Positions 26,401 through 33,934 of a stretch of 64,000 nt of DNA are shown here, piece after piece. Position 1 is the stretch's first letter. The number at the start of each line of letters is the position of its first letter. Both the position numbers and the translations under genes were made by a program. The stretch comes from Blasia pusilla (lineage: Eukaryota; Marchantiophyta; Marchantiopsida; Blasiales): assembly GCA_050084515.1 (NCBI GenBank), contig CM114274.1, positions 17,360,001-17,424,000 of the forward strand, in the 5' to 3' direction. The notes below the pieces were generated by a model. It was not told where the DNA came from, did no database searches, and worked only from the letters and a program-made list of their open reading frames with translations.

Positions 26401-29400
26401 TGTATCCATGGGGAGCCCAGAGGGCCATGGAACTTAGTTTCGCAAGGAGAGAGACTGTACTCACTAAGTAGTGCCTGTCGTAGCCTTAAGACCATAAAGG
26501 GTGCTAGAGACTGGGATGTGCGTTGAGAGAGGAAGAACCGGAAAAGGTACCATATCAGAGCAGGGAGACACCCTCATACAGTGTGAGTGCTGCCCATACA
26601 AGGTGTTGGTGCAGAGCCAAGTTTCAACCAGGAAGCTCTTTTCAAAACCATCCACTTTACCTGATTGGAATCCCCAACAGATTACAAACCAGTGCATCAG
26701 CTTTAGGGTAGCCAGTGCATCAGCTTTAGTCACTACTTGGTGACTAGAGGTGTTATCCCCATCATGACACAAGGTGCAAGAGTTTAGTTGTGTTCCCATC
26801 CTGTGTTTCTTGTGGTTCAAGGAGATTGCCCCCGACCTGAACTTTAACTTAAGCCTAGTTCCCAATCAAGGGGTACCCTGCAAATCGTTTTTCAGTTCTG
26901 CTTGCTCAGAATATAAAGTCAAGAGAGGGAGATAGAAATTCTCATGGCTTCCTCCGTCCTGTTATGCTGTGAGCCTTTGCGCACTACTTTCATTATGGTA
27001 TCCACACATGGTTTCTCATCTTGATCCCACAGTTAAGGCCCTGGATGAGCTTCACTGCCTGCACAATCTCTTGAACCTTTTTCGTCCAGGATTTGGCCTG
27101 CTTTGGGTCCAAATTTTTCCCATCACCACTTTAGAATAGCGATGGATTGCCTCCACCTGCCTCTGCCATTTCAACATGAAAATGTCCCTTCTATCCTCCA
27201 GGGGTTTCACTCCGAGTCATTATCTCACACCAATTCTAGCCATTTTAGAGGAGGCTGACACCATACCTGAAAACACTTCCAGCTATACAGCTTCAAGCCT
27301 GTTGCTTTGTTTGGTGTTGGCATCCCTCACTGCCACACCATATTCCGGTAAGGGACAAATGGTATGCAGAATGACAGAGCATTTTACTTTTGATGTGATG
27401 TCTCAGGAGTATAGGAGACTCAACAGTCTGCTCACCTTCTTGTGCGCTTTCCCAGTAGCCTTCTTATTGTGGGCATCCCACATGCAGTCTTTTGAGAATT
27501 CAATTCCTAGATTGGTGTATGTGGGCACTCAGGGATCTTATGTTCACCGCAGTACCAGTGTTGGTCTTGGTCCTCCTCCTTGCCATCGAATATCATCAAA
27601 CCACACTTCAATGCATTCGCCCCCATGTCCCACATTTCACGCAAGATCATCTCTTGGAGTTTCTCAAGTACACCCAAGTCATCAGCAAACATGAGGGCAA
27701 CAACAGACCTGTGGCCCACCTGGATGCCTAGTCCACCACCCTCCATTTCCTCCAATAGGGAGTGGATGAAAATATTAAGGAGGAGAGTGGGCATCCTTGG
27801 GCCACTCCCTGCTTGATGCTAAATGCCCAGAGAGGAGATTTGGTTTTTGAGTGAAGGCCTGGAACGTTTTTCCAGATTCTTGACCCAGAAGCATAGTCAA
27901 GGGACACACACATGAAAGGCATAAGGCGTACTCTCTCTCAAACATGGGCCATCCATTTTCTAGGTAGCAGATGCCAATGTCCTGGGGTTAAGACCGCCCC
28001 CCACGGTCCAAGGGAAGAGTTGGACCGAGAACCTCTTTGAGAGGGCCCTAAGTCAGTTCAGCTAACCTCTTGGTCATCTACCCCTTGATGAGAGAGACTG
28101 TATTCATTAAGTAGTGCCTGTCGTAGCCTTGCGACCATAGACCCCGCACTTTGGTTGGACAGTGCTTGAGACTGGGATAGGTGTAAAGAGAGGAAGAAGT
28201 GAAGAAGGTACCATATGAGAAGAGGGCGACACTCCCATAAAGTGTGAGTGCTGACCAAACAGCGTGTTGGTGTGGAGCTTCCAGGTGTCAACCAGGAAGA
28301 TCTTCACCACACCATTTACTTTACCTGATTGGGATCCCCAACAGACATTACTTACTAGTGCAGCAGCTTTGGGCAATGAATCTAGGCTACTGAATATGTT
28401 GAACAATTCTGGTGCTACCAGCTTAGCAATATCAGCATATGCTCTTGCTCTGTGTTGTGAATTTTGTGCAGGAAACCAAGTAGTGACCACAGGTTTCATC
28501 CCCACTGTCGCACAAGGCACAGGAGTTCAGTTGTGTTCCCATCCTGCGTTTCTTATGGTTCAAGGGGATTGCCCCTGTCCTAAACTTGAACTTAAGCCGG
28601 TTTCCAAAGCAAGGGTTTCCCCGCAAATAGTTCTTCAGTTTTGCCTGTTCAGGATATACTTCCAAGAGAGAGAGGTCTGACATTTTCATGGCTTCCTCTG
28701 CTGTTCTGCTGTGAGCACTTGCCCACTGCTTTGGTTATGGTATCCACCAATGCTTTCTAATCTTGCTCCCACAGTTCAGGCCCTGCAGGGAGCTTGGTTG
28801 CTTACACAATCTCTTGGACCTTCGAGAGACTGTACTCTTTGAGTAGTGCCTGTCCTAGCCTTGCGACCATAGACCCCACGCCCTCGTTGGACGGTGCTTG
28901 AGACTGGGATGGGTGCAGAGAGAGGAACAATTGAAGAAGGTACCATATGAGAGGAGGGAGACACTCTCATATAGTTTGAGTGCTGACCAAACAATGTGTT
29001 GGTGCAGAGCTTCCAAGTGTCAACCAAGAAACTCTTCACCACACCATCTACTTTACCTGATTGGGATCCCCAAAAGACATTACTTATCAGTGCAGCAGCT
29101 CTGGGCAATGAATCAAGTCTACTGAATGTGTTGAACAATTCTGGTGTTCCCAGCTTAGCAATATCAGCATATGCTCTTGCTCTGTGTTGTGAATTTTGCG
29201 CAGGAGACCAAGTAATGACTAGAGGTTTCATCCCCATCCTCACACAAGGTGCAAGAGTTTAGTTGTGTTCCCATCTCCTTTTCTTGTGGTCCAAGGGGAT
29301 TGCCCCCGTCCTAAACTTGAACTTGAGCCAGGTTCCCAAGCAAGGGGTTCCCCACAAACAGTTCTTCAGTTCTGACTTTTCGGGATATACCGTCAAGAGA

Positions 29401-32400
29401 GAGAGGTCAGACATTTGCATGGCTTCCTCCGTGCTGCTCTGCTATGAGCATTTGCCCACCGCTTTGGTTATGGTATCCACAAGAGAGAGAGAGAGACTGT
29501 ACTCATTAAGTAGTGCCTGTCGCAGCCTTGCGACCATAGACCCCGCGCCCTGGTTGGACGGTGCTTGAGAATGGGATGGGTGTAGAGAGAGGAACAAGTG
29601 AAGAAGGTACCATATGAGAGGAGGAAGACACTCTCATATAGTGTGAATACTGACCAAACAACCTGTTGGTGCGGAGCTTCCAAGTGTCAACCAAGAAACT
29701 CTTCACCACACAATCTACTTTACCTGATTGGGATGGAAACATAAGGGAAACAATAAAATAGGGAGAAAAGATGTGGTTTAATTTTCAATGGGGGAGGATG
29801 AGAGAAGGAATAAACTTTCAACAAAGGAATTGTTTATGGAGAAAACATGAGGGATATATCTCTCTACATGTACCCTTTCTCTAAACTCAAAGAGGGCCTA
29901 TAAGTTCCTACCCATTCAAGGGAGATAGGAAAGGAATCCATCTCTTAGCCAAGGCTTTTTCTCTAATCTCTCACTAGGATACAAAGATAAGAGATAGAGT
30001 AGCAAAAAAATTTACTCCATTCACTAAAGGCCAAGAAATCAAGCCTCTCCATTTTTTACCTCTAGATCCCCAATAGACATTACTTACAAGTGCAGCAGCT
30101 TTGGGCAATGAATGAAGGCTACTGAATGTGTTGATCACTTCTGGTGTTACCAGCTTAGCAATATCAGCATATGCTCTTGATCTGTGTGTTGTGAATTTTG
30201 CACAGGAGACCAAGTAATGACTAGAGGTTTCATCCCCATCGTCACACAAGGCGCAAGAGTTTAGTTGTGTTCCCATCCTGCTTTTCTTATGGTTCAAGGG
30301 GATTGCCCCCATCCTGAAGTTGAACTTGAGCCTGGTTCCCAAGCAAGGGGTTCCCCGCAAATACTTCTTCAGTTCTGCCTTCTCAGGATATACCGTCAAA
30401 AGAGAGAGGTCAGATATTTTCATGGCTTCCTCCATGCTGTTCTGCTGTGAGCGTTTGCCCACTGCTTTGGTTATGGTATCCACAACTGCTTTCTCATCTT
30501 GCTCCCACAGTTCAGGCCCTGCTGGGAGCTTGGATGCTTGCACAATCTATTGAACCTTTTTCGTCCAAGATTTGGCCTGCTTTACGGGTCTTCTTTGGGT
30601 CCAAGTTTTCCCCATCACCTCTTTAGGATAGCGATGGGAGTCCATTGTCTCCAGCTGCCTCCCCCATTTCAACTTGGCGATGTCACATCTATCCTCCAAG
30701 GGTTCCACACCAAGTTCTGATCTCACACCAACTCGGGCTGTTCGTGAGGAAGTTGACATCATACCCCGAAACGCCTTCAGCTGCACAGCTTCAAGCCTGT
30801 CCCTTTGTTTGGTGTTGACATCCCACACTGCTGCCCCATATTCCAGCGAGGGACGAATAGTATGCAAAATGACAGAGCGCTTTACTTCTGATGTGATGTC
30901 CCGGCAGTGTAGGAATCTGGACAGACCGTTCACGTTCTTGTGGCCTTTCTCAGTAGTCTTCTTAATGTGTGCATCCCAAATGCAATCTTCCGAGAATTCT
31001 ATGCCCAGATAGGTGTATGTGGCCACACGGGGGATCTCTTGTTCGCCCCAGTGCCACTGTTGGTCTTGATCCTCCTCCTTGCCATTGAAAATCATCACAC
31101 CGCACTTCAGTACATTTGCCTCCATGCCCCACATGTCACACCAGATTTTGGTCAGGGAGATCATCTCTTGGAGTTTCTCTCCTGTTTCCTCTAGACCACC
31201 AAAGTCATCAGTAAACATGAGGGCAACAACAGAACTGTTGCCCACCCGTATGCCTAGTCCACTATCCTCCATTTCTTCCAATAGGGAATTCACGAAAATG
31301 TTGAAGAGGGTGGGGGGGAGCGGGCATCCTTGAGCCACTCCTTGCTTGATGTCGAATGTAGAGAGAGAGTAGAGTAGAGTAGATTTTTAGTCCACGGGAA
31401 GCTGATCTGGCTTATGGGACCCCTTCCACATATGTGAAATTGACATCACATCCGACATGGCACCTTCACATCTAGATTTGGGGTTCTCACTCAGGAGATT
31501 TGGTTTTTGTTTTTGTTATTTTTTCTTTGTGAAGGCCTGGAATTTTATCCAGATTTTTAACCTGGGATCATAATCAAGGCACACACATGAAAGGCACACA
31601 AGGCGTTCTTTCTCTCGAACATGGACCATCCATGCCCTAGGTAGGGGACGCCACTGCCCTGGGGTTGAGACCGCCCCAAGGGGAGAGTTGAACCCAAGAC
31701 CTCTTCAAGAGGACCTTATGTTTGTTCAGCTAACCTCTTGGTCATCTACCGCTTGAGAGAGAGAGAGAAAGACCTCAAACACGGCCATCCGAGGTGAAAT
31801 GCATGGAAGGAATCGTATGCTGTTGGGTCAAACTGAAGCTCCTCTCCATCCTCCAAATTGTCCACGCCAGGTTGCCACACCTGCTCTCCTGCTGCCATGT
31901 CAGTTTCAAATATCCAACCATCATGACGACAAGGAACATATGGATTCCTGCTGCCATGTCAGCTGTAAATTTCGACTCGCTACGACGAAGAGAGGATATC
32001 GATTGCTGTTTCTATCAGACCCTGTATGGACCTGATCAGAGTGCTCGCCCAGATTAAAAAATGAACTTGGGTGTTGCCGAAACAAAGGAATGAGGAGCAA
32101 ATGCCAACATACCCTGGTAGGTTGTTGTTCTGCACCATTCCCATTCCCGGATGATTCCCCGTCAAGCGCAGGCACTTGTTGAGAGCCCTGACAAAATGTA
32201 TGACGAATTCAGAAGAGAAAACCCAGAGTAGAATGATTCCGGCAGTCAGCTCTCCAGTTCTAGATTTACAGACATTGAAGACTAATTCCTGAAAAAAAGA
32301 GCACTAAGTAAGAAGCGCAACCAACGCCCATGCCTGTCGCTGCGCACTTTCTATCCGTTGAATTGTTCCAAACTACCTTCTCATCTTCGATCGCACTACC

Positions 32401-32502
32401 ATCCACTCAACTACCTAGACGAATAAACTCCCCAGGAGTATACTTTGAGAATGCCCTCACCTTCGACTTTTTCACTCTCTTCTTCTTGGGATTTCGAGCC
32501 AT
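20451..32502 (-). CDS. GRWD1: GRWD1-type glutamate-rich WD-repeat protein (complete, 13 exons)
   Basis: Homologue of GRWD1/yeast Rrb1, a nucleolar WD40 protein that escorts ribosomal protein L3 and binds histones. Minus-strand exons: 32,502-32,461; 32,187-32,113; 31,880-31,774; 23,453-23,375; 23,141-22,947; 22,782-22,684; 22,516-22,345; 22,204-22,098; 21,896-21,757; 21,611-21,539; 21,270-21,158; 20,991-20,871; 20,576-20,451. Each boundary is GT-AG, the phases match throughout, and the sum is 1,449 nt (482 residues), normal for the family. Visible: a basic N-terminus ([11 protein letters not shown]), the CAF1C/H4-binding-type segment ([12 protein letters not shown] then FDI), an acidic Ser/Asp/Glu run in exon 5, and WD repeats ending [32 protein letters not shown] and QLTIWD. 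Start choice: first Met before the basic stretch. Intron 3 is 8,320 bases and full of LINE copies in the gene's own orientation; nothing in the exons suggests loss of function. Confidence 0.93.
23740..24290 (-). mobile_element. Degenerate partial copies of LINE family A tail
   Basis: Intron 3 of the WD-repeat gene. The stretch from 24,016 (GGAGAGACTGTCCTCATAA) to about 24,280 follows the same order of landmarks as the better copies to the right: GAGACTGT, AAGT-GTGYCTGTTGTA, GAGGAGGGAGAC, ATAGTGTGAG, TTGGGATCCC, GTGCAGCAGCTTTGGGC. A second, shorter piece with CACCAGGTAGTGACTGTAGA lies at about 23,880-24,015 and abuts the first. Minus-strand translation shows the knuckle relic [12 protein letters not shown]. 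Both are heavily mutated. Confidence 0.65.
24473..26150 (-). mobile_element. LINE family B reverse-transcriptase fragment(s)
   Basis: Second LINE family in intron 3 of the WD-repeat gene, same orientation as the gene. Reading right to left: a reverse-transcriptase N-terminal block (NYRSIMV...[10 protein letters not shown]...[12 protein letters not shown]) at 26,137-25,955; then, through stops and frameshifts, a post-catalytic block with [16 protein letters not shown] near 25,860 and a C-terminal RT segment ([19 protein letters not shown]) near 25,450. Two or three copies of a Cys/His tail motif follow ([18 protein letters not shown] near 24,600; [17 protein letters not shown] near 24,900). 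The type resembles LINEs better known from animals than the L1-type of seed plants. The catalytic core between the blocks is missing. Confidence 0.7.
26446..28086 (-). mobile_element. LINE family A, copy I (tRNA-like head plus RT plus tail)
   Basis: Minus-strand order: a tRNA-like head (28,086 to about 27,900), a reverse-transcriptase core fragment and the element tail. The RT piece shows VAQGCPLSS (27,790-27,830) and LMFADDLG (about 27,690), the B and C motifs of a LINE polymerase, then DGKEEDQ and a broken continuation. The tail segment (26,865-26,464) carries [20 protein letters not shown] and the knuckle C-x2-C-x8-H-x4-C relic. The copy ends CAGTCTCTCTC at 26,446. The N-terminal endonuclease and RT fingers are absent, so the copy cannot be autonomous. 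Confidence 0.75.
27900..28086 (-). repeat. SINE-like tRNA-derived head, copy I
   Basis: The minus strand reads TGACCAAGAGGTTAGC (28,076-28,061), close to a pol III A box of a class II (Ser/Leu-type) tRNA, and GGTCCAACTCT (28,026-28,016), a degraded B box. The intervening bases can form a long variable arm. The same block recurs at 31,757-31,508. The stretch then runs without a break into the LINE RT fragment. Confidence 0.6.
28088..28822 (-). mobile_element. LINE family A, copy III (5'-truncated tail)
   Basis: This copy starts (minus-strand sense) at about 28,822 within the RT/tail junction and ends CAGTCTCT at 28,088. Its translation, in two frames, contains [20 protein letters not shown], the knuckle [18 protein letters not shown] (C-x2-C-x8-H-x4-C) and the downstream [21 protein letters not shown]-like segment shared by all copies. 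It abuts the tRNA-like head of copy I directly. Confidence 0.8.
28824..29483 (-). mobile_element. LINE family A, copy IV (5'-truncated tail)
   Basis: It begins (minus-strand sense) GTGGATACCATAACC immediately after the TCTC run of copy II, at 29,481, and ends CAGTCTCTCG at about 28,824 next to the start of copy III. It carries the same tail: the knuckle region, [20 protein letters not shown] (29,180-29,120) and the [18 protein letters not shown] segment. It is shorter at its 5' end than copy III. Frame breaks are present. Confidence 0.8.
29735..30065. mobile_element. 331 bp insertion splitting LINE copy II
   Basis: All other family A copies read GATTGGGATCCCCAA without a gap. Here the sequence stops after GATTGGGAT at 29,734 and resumes ATCCCCAATAGAC at about 30,066. 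The inserted bases have no similarity to the LINE, no coding capacity and no obvious terminal inverted repeat; the only duplicated flank I see is the dinucleotide AT. Its class is unknown. Confidence 0.7.
31508..31757 (-). repeat. SINE-like tRNA-derived head, copy II, with A-rich tail
   Basis: Minus strand: A box TGACCAAGAGGTTAGC (31,744-31,729), a potential variable-arm hairpin CCTCTTGAAGAGG, and B box GGTTCAACTCT (31,694-31,684), 50 bases from the A box. The body continues to an A-rich end, AAAGAAAAAATAACAAAAAC (about 31,530-31,510). This spacing fits a class II tRNA-derived SINE. A linker of about 170 bases then leads to the LINE RT fragment; the first copy (27,900-28,086) has the same head without the A-rich expansion. 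Confidence 0.65.
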
Positions 32503-32835
32503 TCCGAAAAAATCTATGAAAGTCACGTAGCGAGAGACGTCCAAGATGCCGAAGTTGAGGAGATTGATTGATCTTCGGCCGTGTTGATTAATCCACACTA
32601 AACCCTAGGAACGAGGATGAGTGATAAACCCTGGACGGAGTTCCTCTGTCCGAACGTCCGGCTCCGACATCGCCGTAAGACCCACTCATGCCTTTTTTCA
32701 TTCCCGCCTCTAAAGGGGGATTCGTTTTAAATACTCTGTTTTTGGTTGTTTTGGATTCGGTGGATATATCTCACGTTTATCTCCCAAAACCCAAGTGTCC
32801 GTAGCGTGCATAGCACCATTGGCCCATGGATGTGA
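32503..32835 (-). promoter_or_regulatory. Probable promoter of the WD-repeat gene with telo-box and site II motif
   Basis: A telo-box core AAACCCTA lies at 32,600-32,607, about 98 bases before the start codon in minus-strand sense, with a near copy (AAACCCTG) at 32,626-32,633. A GGCCCA (site II, TGGGCC on the minus strand) lies at about 32,820. In plants, telo-box plus site II pairs are characteristic of genes for ribosome biogenesis and translation, which fits a GRWD1-type product. Whether these sites act here is inference. Confidence 0.5.
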
Positions 32836-33934
32836 TACCAATTCTAGGTCAGCCCTTTCATGAACTTGCCAACCTTTCCCTTCCACGTAATTACGGCCTC
32901 TACATACCCATACTAACAAATTCTTTTTCTCACTATCTAACCTACCCATACTAACAAATTCTACTCTCTAATTCCCCCCACACTGGTTTTCAGGTTTTGT
33001 CTAATCGAATGCCAACTTGCTTAAGGATCCTGTAGATCATTTGCCCATTCAATTTCATGTGTGAGTTAGTTTCGCTCAAATTTTTTTTGGGAACATAGTA
33101 GCATTCAAAGTTGTATTAGTATCGAGCATTAGTATCGTGTATACCGATACTAATGCTCGTTCTTTGGACATCTACAACTCGATTCGTGCTTCCCTTCCCA
33201 TTCCAATTCATGGCTTGTTTCTTACCTACTCCCTACTTACTAGGCAATTGATTCCACTCTTTGTTTTCATTGCCATTTTCAAGCTTGCGTTTCGTTGTTT
33301 CGCATTCCAACTTGGCATACTCGCCCTTGAAGAATTGTATGGCGTGTTCTTTTTTTATTACACGGAGTAGGATCCACGTCAGCATACTTGCGATGGCGCT
33401 CTTTATGTTTGTGTTTATTTTGGGCTATGGCATTGAAAATTTGTTGGAAGATGACCTGCAAGAATGCGTTGGCTTGGGGGAGTACATTTTTGTGGTGGAT
33501 TGAGGAAGAGAACTCTACTAGATGGATTGAATCCAACTAAGAGGATAGATTACTAACTCGATTCCTTGACCCAATTACAAGTAAATTGTTCATCGGTTAG
33601 AATGAATAGTGGGAACAATGGTTTGCATCCCAAAATAATAAATTCTTAGTTAAGCCAGGTCGGCTATCCATATATGACTTGGAGCCTGTGAGCAAGAATA
33701 CTATCAATTTCTTGGAGTGTTTAGAAGAATTGGAGGGAGAAATATGGGGAATCATTTCATTGTTGAGGGGGTTGGAGGAGTTGTGCTTCAATGCAAGTTC
33801 TTGAAGCCGGAACTTATATAGACAATGGGATATTCATTCTCATATCTCCCAAATGTGTTTAAGGACCGTAGACGGAGAAATGGAGATGTAGTTCTTGAAT
33901 CGGGGTTAAGTGAGTTAAAGAGGCAAATGGTTGC
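32836..33934. other. Intergenic stretch between the WD-repeat gene and the gypsy element
   Basis: Only short unrecognised frames occur. The notable item is a perfect hairpin at 33,123-33,159. The left edge of recognisable gypsy coding sequence is about 33,935; the upstream half of its reverse transcriptase and a 5' LTR are not found here. Confidence 0.45.
33123..33159. repeat. Perfect hairpin, 15 bp arms, 7-base loop
   Basis: CGAGCATTAGTATCG (33,123-33,137) is followed, after TGTATAC, by its exact reverse complement CGATACTAATGCTCG (33,145-33,159). A third partial copy, TTAGTATCGAG, overlaps the left side at about 33,116. Confidence 0.9.

Larger units (their letters stand above)
29485..31757 (-). 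mobile_element. LINE family A, copy II (best preserved)
   Basis: Minus-strand order: tRNA-like head (31,757-31,508), a linker, the RT core from 31,338, and the tail to 29,485, split by a 331 bp insertion. The RT part is open for 263 codons (31,338-30,547): [20 protein letters not shown] (motif B region), LMFTDDFG (motif C, with Thr where Ala is usual), [16 protein letters not shown] and [18 protein letters not shown], all typical LINE RT and thumb blocks. The tail open frame (30,543-29,974) holds the knuckle [18 protein letters not shown]. It ends in CAGTCTCTCTCTCTCT. Motif A and everything upstream are missing. This is the only copy with a long uninterrupted RT frame, so it may be the youngest. 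Confidence 0.85.

Noticed and set aside
27900-31757. Functional tRNA genes at the two A/B-box blocks
   Set aside because: The acceptor and T stems do not pair properly and the B boxes are degraded; they are better read as SINE-like heads.
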